NCBI RefSeq assembly: GCF_010550695.1
Contig: NZ_JAAGOB010000002.1
Span: 248,001 to 312,000 of the forward strand
Source of the DNA: Phytoactinopolyspora alkaliphila
GTDB lineage: Bacteria; Actinomycetota; Actinomycetes; Jiangellales; Jiangellaceae
Reading direction: 5' to 3'
Length of the DNA: 64,000 nucleotides
Shown here: positions 56,604 through 64,000 of the stretch, one piece after another
How positions within the stretch are numbered: the stretch's first letter is position 1
Layout of the letters: each line of letters begins with the position of its first letter
The notes under the pieces: generated by a model
Databases searched by the model: none
What the model saw: only the letters and a program-made list of their open reading frames with translations
What the model was told of the DNA's origin: nothing
Program-made: the position numbers and the translations under genes

Positions 56604-57562
56604 GAGACTCGCACCCTGGGGTCGAGGAATCCATATGCCATGTCGGTCAGGAAATTCGCCACGACGACGGTCGCCGCCAGCAGCACGAACGCACCCTGCA
56701 TGACCGGGAAGTCCAGCTGGCCGACCGACTCGTAGATCGCGCGGCCGATTCCCGGATAGGCGAAGATGGTCTCGGTCAGCACGGCGCCTCCGACCAGGAA
56801 GCCCAGCTGCAGACCGACCAGCGTCGTGGTCGGCAACAAGGCGTTGCGCAGGGCGTGCTTCCACACGACGGTCCGCTCCGACGATCCCTTGGCCCGGGCC
56901 ACGTTGCAGTACTCCTCGCCCAGCGCGTCGATGAGGTTGGTCCGCAACGTCAACACGTAGGCGCCGATCTGCAGCAGCACCAGGCTCAGCGCGGGCAGGA
57001 CCAGATGACGGGCCATGCTGATGTAGGCCTCGAAACCGTAGACGTCGGAGTCGATGGCCCCGCCGATGGGGAACCAGCCCAGCCCGAGGCCGAAGGCGTA
57101 CAGCAGGGCGATGCCGACTGTCGGCACGAACAAGGACTGGCCCACCACCCCGCCGATCTGCACGATGCGGTCGATCGTCCCGCCCTTGTGAGTGGCCGCG
57201 GCCACCCCCAGCGGAAGCCCGATGATCAGCGTCAGGACGAGCGCGCTACCCGTGAGCATGAGTGTCCACGGCAGCCGTTCCAGCAAGATGTCCAGCACCG
57301 GCTGCGACTGCCGGAAAGAGATCCCGAGATTGCCCTGGACCAGCTGGGCCAGATAGTTGACGTACTGCAGCAGCAAGGGCTCGTCCAGACCGAAGTCGGC
57401 GAGCATCTTGGCCCGCTGGTCCGCGGTCATCGTCGGGCTGGCCACAGCCAGGGCGGGGTCGCCCGGCAGTAGCCGCACCAGGAAGAACGTGACGGTGACC
57501 GCGAACCACAACGTGAGCAGACCACGAAGCAGCCGCAGCGAGCCGAATCTCAGGATCGCCAT
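56600..57562 (-). CDS. Dipeptide/oligopeptide ABC permease (DppB-type)
   Basis: A 320-aa permease. The N-terminal FFLVRLLPGDPALAVA is the classic DppB/OppB motif; the EAA loop is YCNVARAKGSSERTVVWKHALRNALLP. Six helices are expected. It starts 19 bp after the binding-protein gene and overlaps dppC by 4 nt. Confidence 0.92.
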   Translation of the reverse strand: MAILRFGSLRLLRGLLTLWFAVTVTFFLVRLLPGDPALAVASPTMTADQRAKMLADFGLDEPLLLQYVNYLAQLVQGNLGISFRQSQPVLDILLERLPWTLMLTGSALVLTLIIGLPLGVAAATHKGGTIDRIVQIGGVVGQSLFVPTVGIALLYAFGLGLGWFPIGGAIDSDVYGFEAYISMARHLVLPALSLVLLQIGAYVLTLRTNLIDALGEEYCNVARAKGSSERTVVWKHALRNALLPTTTLVGLQLGFLVGGAVLTETIFAYPGIGRAIYESVGQLDFPVMQGAFVLLAATVVVANFLTDMAYGFLDPRVRVS

Positions 57563-57581
57563 ATCGCCTGACCGTCCGGGA

Positions 57582-59231
57582 TCACTCCGCCGGCCGCACC
57601 GACGCCAAGGACTGCGGGTTGACCACGGAGAGCAACTCGCTCGGCTTCGGATCGAATCCGGTCCACTGGTCGGTCGCGGCGAAGGTGAACTGCTCGACGT
57701 ACATCACGTTGTCGTACACCTCGTCGGTCACGATCCTGGCGATCTCCTGGAGCGGGCCGCGCGCGTCCTCGACCGTCAGCGCCGACGACGCCTCCTCCAT
57801 CAGCGCGTCGATATCCGGGTCGTCGACCCCGGCGTAGTTGATGAAGCCCTCCTCGTCGAACAGCAGCACGAAGTTCGACTGCGGCTCGTCGATGATCGCC
57901 CAGGAACCGGCGTAGATGTCGAAGTCCCGGTCCTGGGTGCGAGAGAGGTACGTATTGCGCTCAAGCCCGGAGAGCTCGATCTCGATTCCGGCCTCGGCGC
58001 TCTGGTCACGCACGAGTTCGGCCCACGTGGAGATGATCGGGTCTCCGGTGTCGTAGATCATTTCGAAGCTGACGTCGTCGTACATTCCGTCGCCGTTCGC
58101 GTCCTCGAAGCCGGCATCCTCCAGCAGGCTGCGGGACAGATCCGGGTCGAAGGCGTACTCCTCCGCCGTATCGTCGGCCCATTGCGCGAAGGTGGGCGTG
58201 AGCACGCTGGAGTTCGCCGATACCGCATTGCCGCCCAGGACTACCTGCCGGATTGCCTCGTAGTCGACCGCGTGCGCCAGCGCCCGCCGCACCTCGACCT
58301 GGTCGAGCGGTTCGCGGCGCATGTTGTACTGCATGTGAGCCCAGCCCAGAGACGGAACGGAGTACAGCTCCAGCGAGTCGTCACCGGAGAGCTCTTTCAC
58401 CACCGACGGCGGCAAGGCGTTGGCGATCAGGTCGAGCTCGCCGGAGCGCAGCGCCAGCACCTGCGTGTTGACGTCCGGGTACACCCGGTAGATCACCCGG
58501 TCCAGATTGGCCTGCCCGCCCTCGGCCAGCGGGTAGTTGTCGACGGCGTCGAGCACATACCGCTGTCCGCGATCGACCTCTGTCAGCACGAAGGGGCCGG
58601 CTGACACCCAGTCGGAGTCGTTGGCGAAGTCGGCCACGGTGGGTGCCTCACCGAAGACGTGCGACGGAACGATCGGCATCCAGAAGCCGATGCTGTTCAG
58701 GAACGCACCGTCCGGCCGGCTCAGCGTGAACTCCACGCGGGTGTCGGAAACCGCTTCGGCGTCCTCCATGGCTCCGATCATCCCGGACACGGTTCCCAGG
58801 CTCTCATCCTTGACCGCGGTGACCGTGAAGGCGACGTCCTCCGCGGTCAGCGCCGTGCCGTCGGTCCACTCCAGGTCGTCACGAATCTCGATCCACGCCG
58901 TGAGGCCGTCTTCGCCGTAGCCCCACTCCGTCGCCAGGGCGGGGACCTTCTCGCCGTCGCTGTTCAGCGTCATCATCGACGGGTACATGAGATTGGTCAC
59001 CCAGGTGTCGGTGCGGCTGTTGCCCACCAGTGGGTTGAAGTTGACGACGTCGGCCGTGGTGCCGATGCGCAGATCGCCGCCGGACGCATCGCCGGCGTCC
59101 TCGCCGGACGTGCCGCCCTCGTCGTCGGCGGCGTCCGGATCGGACGGGGTGCAGGCGGCCATCATCACCGCGGCGGCGGCCACGATCGCGGCCCCGCGCA
59201 GTCCCGCCCGGGTGTTCCTGCTGTTCCTCAT
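57582..59231 (-). CDS. Peptide ABC transporter solute-binding lipoprotein
   Basis: A 549-aa SBP_bac_5 family protein. The lipobox AAVMMAAC puts the lipidated Cys at position 27, followed by an Asp/Glu/Gly-rich linker. The domain begins LRIGTTADVVNFNPLVGNS and contains the family segment VEVRRALAHAVDYEAIRQVVL. It should capture a peptide or related solute outside the membrane. ATG 59231 overlaps the dipeptidase stop (TGATG). The open frame to 59342 is out of register with any conserved sequence. Confidence 0.92.
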   Translation of the reverse strand: MRNSRNTRAGLRGAAIVAAAAVMMAACTPSDPDAADDEGGTSGEDAGDASGGDLRIGTTADVVNFNPLVGNSRTDTWVTNLMYPSMMTLNSDGEKVPALATEWGYGEDGLTAWIEIRDDLEWTDGTALTAEDVAFTVTAVKDESLGTVSGMIGAMEDAEAVSDTRVEFTLSRPDGAFLNSIGFWMPIVPSHVFGEAPTVADFANDSDWVSAGPFVLTEVDRGQRYVLDAVDNYPLAEGGQANLDRVIYRVYPDVNTQVLALRSGELDLIANALPPSVVKELSGDDSLELYSVPSLGWAHMQYNMRREPLDQVEVRRALAHAVDYEAIRQVVLGGNAVSANSSVLTPTFAQWADDTAEEYAFDPDLSRSLLEDAGFEDANGDGMYDDVSFEMIYDTGDPIISTWAELVRDQSAEAGIEIELSGLERNTYLSRTQDRDFDIYAGSWAIIDEPQSNFVLLFDEEGFINYAGVDDPDIDALMEEASSALTVEDARGPLQEIARIVTDEVYDNVMYVEQFTFAATDQWTGFDPKPSELLSVVNPQSLASVRPAE

Positions 59232-60439
59232 CAGTTCCAGACCTCCTCGATCACTCGCATCGCGTTCCCCCCGATGACGGCGCGAATCTCGTCGTCGGAG
59301 TAGTCGTGTGCGACCAGCCAGCCAACGATGTTCCAGAAGCACTCGGCCGGGTTCTCGAGGCCGTCGACGTACTCGACCTCGTCGTACTCGACCGAACCGT
59401 GCGCTTCACCGATCGACAGGTGATCGGCGAAGAGGTGATGCAGCCCGACGTGGTCACCGAAGAGCGTGTCCGGGCCGAACGCGACATGCTCGATGCCGAC
59501 CAGATCGACGCAGTACACGAAGTGGTCCATGACCGACTCGAGATTGTGCCGGGGGTGCGCGGGCGACAGCGTGGTGTGCGGCGCGGCCTCAAGGCCGATG
59601 ATCCCGCCACGCTCGGCGCACGCCTTGATGACGTTGTCCGGCTTCATCCGGTTGGTGTTCCAGACGGCGCGGGCGCCGGCGTGGGTGATGATGATCGGCT
59701 TGGTGGAGTGCTCGATGACCTCGAGCGACGTCACGTCCCCCGAATGCGACACGTCGATGATGATGCCGAGTGCGTTCATCCGCTCGACGGCCTTGCGGCC
59801 GAAGACGGTGAGGCCTCCGTCGCGCCGCTCCTTCAGACCACTGCCCAGCGTGTTCGCCTCGCTGTAGGCGATGCCGAGCTGGCGCACCCCGAAGCCGTAC
59901 AGAATGTCGATCCGGTCCAGCTCGTTCTCGATTGGCGTCGAGGCCTCCAGCCCGGCGATCAGGGCGATCCGTCCGGTCTGTTCGGCGTGGCGGATGTCCG
60001 CGACCGTCTCCGCCTTGACGACGAAGTCCTGATGCGCGAGGTCGCTGAACCGCATCCCCAGGTCAGCGATGATGTCGGTCCACTTCCACCCGGCATGGCT
60101 GGTGACGCACGCGGTGCCGTCCATGAAGTTGTCGAAGACTGCGGTCAGCCCGGAGCGGGCCAGGCCTTCGTATCCGGTGCGGTGCCGGCCGTGCCGGTTG
60201 TAATCGATGGTCTCGCCGATCTCCTCCGGGAACCGGGTGGGGTGCTCATGCGTGGAGACGACGACGCTCTCCGTGAGCAGGCGGGTGACTCGCTCCTGCT
60301 GGGCCGAGGACAGCTCCAGGCCGGCGTAGGCGGGAACCCGCCCCAGCTCCGGGGCCAGCTTGAAGGACTTGTAGTCGACTCCCTCCCGCAGGTAGCCGTA
60401 CGAGGTGTAGCCCTGGTAACGCGCAGCAGGTTCGAGCAC
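59231..60439 (-). CDS. M19 renal dipeptidase-like hydrolase, HxH variant
   Basis: A 402-aa amidohydrolase-fold dipeptidase. Family signatures: IALIAGLEASTPIENEL (bridging Glu), GVRQLGIAYSEANTLGSGL, IIIDVSHSGDVT, IIITHAGARAVWNTNRMKPD, and GIEHVAFGPDTLFG. The first metal motif, normally H-x-D, reads STHEHPTRF (H64, H66), so Asp is replaced by His. GTG 60439 follows GGAGG at 7 nt; the frame open to 60529 is rejected. It leads the operon with the binding protein and permeases, suggesting that the enzyme processes the imported substrate, though M19 enzymes may also act outside the cell. Confidence 0.88.
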   Translation of the reverse strand: MLEPAARYQGYTSYGYLREGVDYKSFKLAPELGRVPAYAGLELSSAQQERVTRLLTESVVVSTHEHPTRFPEEIGETIDYNRHGRHRTGYEGLARSGLTAVFDNFMDGTACVTSHAGWKWTDIIADLGMRFSDLAHQDFVVKAETVADIRHAEQTGRIALIAGLEASTPIENELDRIDILYGFGVRQLGIAYSEANTLGSGLKERRDGGLTVFGRKAVERMNALGIIIDVSHSGDVTSLEVIEHSTKPIIITHAGARAVWNTNRMKPDNVIKACAERGGIIGLEAAPHTTLSPAHPRHNLESVMDHFVYCVDLVGIEHVAFGPDTLFGDHVGLHHLFADHLSIGEAHGSVEYDEVEYVDGLENPAECFWNIVGWLVAHDYSDDEIRAVIGGNAMRVIEEVWN

Positions 60440-60632
60440 TTGTGACCCTCCGTCAGCACGCCGCGATGGCGGCACAGAACAACGTTCAATCGTGAACAGT
60501 GCCAGAAACAGACACTTTCGGCAAGTCAAATGACGGAGATAGACGCGACGAGTAGTTTTCTAGATAGATTTCTGCGCGACGTACACGCTAAGCTCAGCTC
60601 CACGACAAGCCGAGCCAGGATGGAAACCCCGC

Positions 60633-61649
60633 ATGACCGACGAAGCCGTCGTGCTCGACGAGATGGACCGCCAGATCGTGGCCGCCCTGCAGATACACGG
60701 GCGTGCCACGTGGCAGCAGATCGCCCGGGCCGTCGGAACCTCGGACACCACGGTGTCCAGGCGGGCGCAGCGACTCTTCTCCGATGGCGTGGTCCGCGTC
60801 GTCGCGTCGACCGATCCGCTGCGCTGTGGCTCCGGATACCCGGTCATGATGCAGGTGAGATGCCACGTGGGCCAGAGCCCGCGCGTGGCCGCCGAGCTCG
60901 CGAAGCGGCCCGACGTCCGGTTCATCGCCTTGGTCACGGGGTCCTTCGACATCGTGCTTGAGCTGATCGTGGCGTCACAACGCGAGCTGGCGAGAGTCCT
61001 GTTCAACGGCATCGAAGCCATCGAGGGCATCTCGTCCACCGTCACGGAGAACGTCATCGCCCACTACAAGGTCGCACACGTCTGGTCCCACGGCACCCTC
61101 GACGAGCCGGCCGCGGAATCGCTGGCAGAAGCGCGCGGTCCCATCGTCGAGACCGAGCCGGCTCCCCTCGACGAGCGCGATCGGGCACTCGTCGAACTCC
61201 TCGGCACGGATGCGAGGCTGAGCTTCGCCGGACTCGCCGGCCAGCTCGGCATGAGCGAGTCGATGGCCAAGCGACGGGTCAGCACGCTGGTCCGCGAGGG
61301 ACGGGTGCGGTTCACCACCGTGGTACGGCCAGAACTCCTCGGCTACCAGGTCGAGGCGTTCTGCTGGCTCGATGTGGATCTGCGGCACCTCGACGACGCC
61401 GCTCGGACACTGGCGGCCCGGCCCGAGGTCCGCTACGTGGCGGGAACCGCCGGCTACACCGATCTCACGTGTGAGGCGGTTCTACGCGACCACGCGGACC
61501 TACACCGGTTCACCACCGAGGTTCTGGCTAACCTGCCAGGTCTGAGGCGTACCGAGATCGGCCTCGAGCTGGTGACCCTCAAGCGCGCCTATGCGCACGT
61601 GGACTCCCCGTTCTTGGACGGGGACGGATCGGACAAGGGGATCGTATGA
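60633..61649 (+). CDS. Lrp/AsnC-family regulator, duplicated
   Basis: A 338-aa protein with two full Lrp modules. The first HTH is LDEMDRQIVAALQIHGRATW to VSRRAQRLFSDGVV (about 8-50), with its AsnC ligand domain to about 145. The second HTH is LDERDRALVELLGTDARLSF to KRRVSTLVREGRVR (about 178-225), with a second ligand domain to about 325. Normal Lrp proteins are about 150 aa, so this is an internally dimeric form. GGATGGA precedes the ATG. It overlaps the ATPase gene by 4 nt and diverges from the dipeptidase operon, so it probably controls both using a peptide-derived amino acid. Confidence 0.88.
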   Translation: MTDEAVVLDEMDRQIVAALQIHGRATWQQIARAVGTSDTTVSRRAQRLFSDGVVRVVASTDPLRCGSGYPVMMQVRCHVGQSPRVAAELAKRPDVRFIALVTGSFDIVLELIVASQRELARVLFNGIEAIEGISSTVTENVIAHYKVAHVWSHGTLDEPAAESLAEARGPIVETEPAPLDERDRALVELLGTDARLSFAGLAGQLGMSESMAKRRVSTLVREGRVRFTTVVRPELLGYQVEAFCWLDVDLRHLDDAARTLAARPEVRYVAGTAGYTDLTCEAVLRDHADLHRFTTEVLANLPGLRRTEIGLELVTLKRAYAHVDSPFLDGDGSDKGIV

Positions 61650-63331
61650 CCACGCCGGCACTGGCGCTGCACGCGCTGACGGTGTCCTTCCGGATGGGAC
61701 GCCAGCAGCTCGACGCCGCACGAGACGTGACGTTCGAGGTGCAGCCCGGCGAGATCCTGGCGCTCGTCGGCGAGTCCGGTTCCGGCAAGAGCGTCAGCGC
61801 CACCGCGGTGCTCGACCTGCTTCCGCGTACTGCCACCCGCACCGGCCGCATCGAGGTCGCCGGGCGAGACGTGACCGGACTGGGCCAAGCTGCCCTGCGC
61901 AGGCTTCGCGGCAAGGACGTCGCCATGGTCTTCCAGGAACCCATGACCGCTCTCAACCCGGTCCTGACGGTCGGCTCCCAGATCGTCGAGGCGCTGCGCC
62001 TGCACACGTCGCTCTCCAAGTCCGCGGCGCGAGCCCGGGCCGTCGAACTGCTGGACATGGTGGGAATCCCCGATCCCGCCACGCGCTACCGCTATTACCC
62101 ACACCAGATGTCCGGCGGGCAGCGGCAGCGAGCCGTCATCGCGATGGCCATCTCATGTGACCCCGCCGTGCTCATCGCCGACGAGCCCACCACCGCGCTC
62201 GATGTGACCGTCCAGGCGGAGATCCTGGAGCTGCTGCGCGATCTCCGGCATCGGCTCGACTCAGCCATCCTGCTCATCACCCACGACATGGGCGTCGTCG
62301 CCGACATCGCCGACCGCGTCGTCGTCATGCGGCGTGGTGAGGTGGTCGAGCAGGCCCCGGTGACCGAGATCTTCGCCCGCCCTTCTCACCCCTACACTCG
62401 GGAACTCCTGGCCGCCGTACCGCATCTGGGTCACCGGCCCGAGTCCGGTCGCCTGCTCGAGGCCGAGCCCGCGGAGCCAGCGGAGACTCCGGCGGCTCAG
62501 GCTGCCGCTCATGCCGGGAACGCGCTGGAACTGCGCAATGTCGCAGTCGAGTATCCGGGCGGCCTCGGCCGCGCCGGGTTCCGCGCGGTCGACGACGTCA
62601 GCTTCACCATCGGGCGCGGCGAGATCCTGGGTCTCGTCGGCGAGTCCGGCTCGGGCAAGTCCACGCTGGGCCGGTGCGCGGTCGGCTTGCTGCGGGCTGC
62701 CTCTGGCCAGGTACTCGTCGACGGGCAGGACATCACCACCGCGTCGCGGCGCGAGCTCCGGAAGGTACGCGGCCGCATCGGCATGGTGTTTCAAGACCCG
62801 GCGTCGTCGCTGAATCCGCGCTATCCGATCGGCGACAGCATCGCGGAGCCGCTGCGTCTGCAAGGCGAACTGTCCGGACGCGCCGCAATAGACCGCCGGG
62901 TGACGGCGCTCCTGGAGAGCGTCGAACTGCCGGCCGCCTGGCGGCATCGGTTTCCACACGAGCTCTCCGGTGGCCAGCGGCAGCGGGTCGGCATCGCCAG
63001 GGCGATCGCCTTGGATCCGGTGCTGCTGGTGGCCGACGAGCCGACCAGCGCGCTCGACGTCTCGGTTCAAGCCCGCGTCCTGGACCTGCTGCTCGACCTG
63101 CAGGCCCGGCTCGGATTCTCGTGCTTGTTCATCAGCCACGATCTCGCCGTCGTCGAACTGCTCGCCAACCGGATCGCCGTGATGCACCAGGGCAAGCTTG
63201 TCGAGGTGGGCACGCGCGACGACGTGCTGTCCCGGCCGCGCGAGGACTACACCAAGCGCCTGCTCGCCGCCGCCCCCGTACCCGATCCCGTGGAGCAGCG
63301 ACGCCGTCGCGAGTCGCGTCGTGTCAGCTGA
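61646..63331 (+). CDS. Fused peptide ABC transporter ATPase (DppD-DppF)
   Basis: A 561-aa protein with two complete nucleotide-binding domains. Domain 1: Walker [14 protein letters not shown] (41-53), signature [15 protein letters not shown], Walker [14 protein letters not shown]. Domain 2: Walker [14 protein letters not shown] near 331, signature [16 protein letters not shown] near 440, Walker [14 protein letters not shown] near 460, and the OppF-type [14 protein letters not shown]. An Ala/Glu/Pro-rich linker joins them near 275-290. It should power the permeases encoded on the opposite strand. It starts within the lrp-type gene's stop (4-nt overlap). Confidence 0.94.
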   Translation: MTTPALALHALTVSFRMGRQQLDAARDVTFEVQPGEILALVGESGSGKSVSATAVLDLLPRTATRTGRIEVAGRDVTGLGQAALRRLRGKDVAMVFQEPMTALNPVLTVGSQIVEALRLHTSLSKSAARARAVELLDMVGIPDPATRYRYYPHQMSGGQRQRAVIAMAISCDPAVLIADEPTTALDVTVQAEILELLRDLRHRLDSAILLITHDMGVVADIADRVVVMRRGEVVEQAPVTEIFARPSHPYTRELLAAVPHLGHRPESGRLLEAEPAEPAETPAAQAAAHAGNALELRNVAVEYPGGLGRAGFRAVDDVSFTIGRGEILGLVGESGSGKSTLGRCAVGLLRAASGQVLVDGQDITTASRRELRKVRGRIGMVFQDPASSLNPRYPIGDSIAEPLRLQGELSGRAAIDRRVTALLESVELPAAWRHRFPHELSGGQRQRVGIARAIALDPVLLVADEPTSALDVSVQARVLDLLLDLQARLGFSCLFISHDLAVVELLANRIAVMHQGKLVEVGTRDDVLSRPREDYTKRLLAAAPVPDPVEQRRRRESRRVS

Positions 63332-63341
63332 GCGGTGAAGC

Positions 63342-64000
63342 TCAGCGTCCCGCACCGGAAAGCCGGCGGGCCGCGTCGACGGCCCAGTAGGTGAGGACGA
63401 TGTCCGCACCCGCGCGGCGAATCGAGGTCAGCGACTCCATGATCGCGTGGTCACGGTCGATCCATCCGTTCGCGGCCGCGGCCTCGACCATCGCGTACTC
63501 GCCGGATACCTGGTACGCCGCCACCGGAACATCCACGGCATCTCGCACACGTGCGAGCACGTCGAGGTAGGACATCGCCGGCTTGACCATCACCATGTCG
63601 GCGCCCTCCTCGATATCCAGCCGGACTTCGCGCATCGCCTCGGTGGCGTTGGCCGGATCCTGCTGGTATGTGCGCCGGTCACCGGACAGCGACGACTCCA
63701 CCGCATCACGGAACGGCCCGTAGAACGCGGACGCGTACTTCGCCGCGTAGGCCAGAACGGCGACGTCGTGGTGGCCCGCCGCGTCGAGCGCACCACGAAC
63801 AGCCGCGACCTGGCCATCCATCATCCCGCTGGGTGCCACCACGTGTGCTCCGGCGTCTGCCTGCGCCACGGCCATGGCTTCGTAGGCTCCCAGGGTGGCG
63901 TCGTTATCGACCGTCCCGCCGGGCGTGAGGAGGCCACAGTGCCCGTGGTCGGTGAACTCGTCCAGGCACAGGTCGGCCATCACCACCGTCGCGTCGCCCA
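63342..64000 (-). CDS. hemB: Delta-aminolevulinic acid dehydratase, C-terminal part
   Basis: The gene is cut by the window edge; about 219 C-terminal residues are visible. HemB joins two 5-aminolevulinate molecules to porphobilinogen. The metal region reads [14 protein letters not shown]: the zinc-enzyme C-x-C-x7-C motif has Asp in place of the second Cys. The two active-site lysines are in [12 protein letters not shown] and [10 protein letters not shown], and the C-terminal [15 protein letters not shown] is typical. It is convergent with the ABC ATPase, 10 bp apart. It works two steps after HemL (41743-43062) in effect supplying haem for the cytochromes. Confidence 0.95.
   Translation of the reverse strand, partial: GDATVVMADLCLDEFTDHGHCGLLTPGGTVDNDATLGAYEAMAVAQADAGAHVVAPSGMMDGQVAAVRGALDAAGHHDVAVLAYAAKYASAFYGPFRDAVESSLSGDRRTYQQDPANATEAMREVRLDIEEGADMVMVKPAMSYLDVLARVRDAVDVPVAAYQVSGEYAMVEAAAANGWIDRDHAIMESLTSIRRAGADIVLTYWAVDAARRLSGAGR

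Noticed and set aside
60524-60529. TTGACT as -35 of the dipeptidase operon
   Set aside because: No TANNNT hexamer occurs 16-19 bp downstream, so I do not call a promoter, although the region must contain one.

Overview
This window is a GC-rich chromosomal segment with dense, often overlapping genes, many GTG starts and few Shine-Dalgarno sites. It has a 14-gene nuo operon, a MenFDCBEAGJ menaquinone set, System II cytochrome c maturation, Fur-coupled catalase, DUF4229, DUF1707 and PLDc_N proteins, and an F420-type oxidoreductase. Together these indicate an actinobacterium. A Jiangella-like lineage is my guess from overall feel, not a demonstrated assignment. No rRNA, tRNA, CRISPR array, IS transposase or phage gene is visible.

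Layout. (1) 1-5.9 kb: a fused HyuA-HyuB hydantoinase/5-oxoprolinase carrying an in-frame 159-bp palindromic insertion, a RarD-like permease, and a polyprenyl diphosphate synthase. (2) 5.9-21.9 kb: the complete nuoA-N operon on the minus strand, mostly with 1-8 nt overlaps. It has a 14-codon coupling mini-ORF between nuoC and nuoD and a 93-bp-period direct repeat around the 5' end of nuoE. (3) 22-36 kb: menaquinone genes (menJ, menG, menF, menD, menC, menB, menE, menA) mixed with a DUF1707 protein, a secreted sortase-like protein, a lipoprotein, a DUF4229 protein and a luciferase-like oxidoreductase. Several of these genes look leaderless, with a TANNNT hexamer 6-8 nt before the start codon. 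(4) 36.5-43 kb: PLDc_N protein, ccsB-resB-ccdA-tlpA (cytochrome c maturation), a histidine phosphatase, and hemL. (5) 43.4-47.7 kb: a fur-catalase operon and a large membrane protein with a serine-hydrolase motif. (6) 48-51.7 kb: a Tat-exported heparinase II/III-like polysaccharide lyase. (7) 51.7-63.3 kb: a peptide and amino-acid uptake region: MetPS-type transporter with an easily missed 45-aa small subunit, S33-like hydrolase, M24 homologue with a degraded metal site, Dpp-type permeases and binding protein, M19 dipeptidase variant, divergent Lrp regulator and a fused double ATPase. (8) 63.3 kb to the end: hemB, cut by the window edge.

Functionally, the first two thirds form a respiratory-chain neighbourhood. 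Complex I would reduce menaquinone made by the neighbouring men genes and the polyprenyl synthase. The Ccs genes mature c-type cytochromes downstream, and hemL and hemB supply tetrapyrrole precursors. The last third serves polysaccharide and peptide scavenging. The most unusual features are non-coding: nested hairpins at transcription-unit ends, palindromic insertions tolerated inside coding sequence, and a six-copy CTGATC-type motif cluster upstream of hemL.
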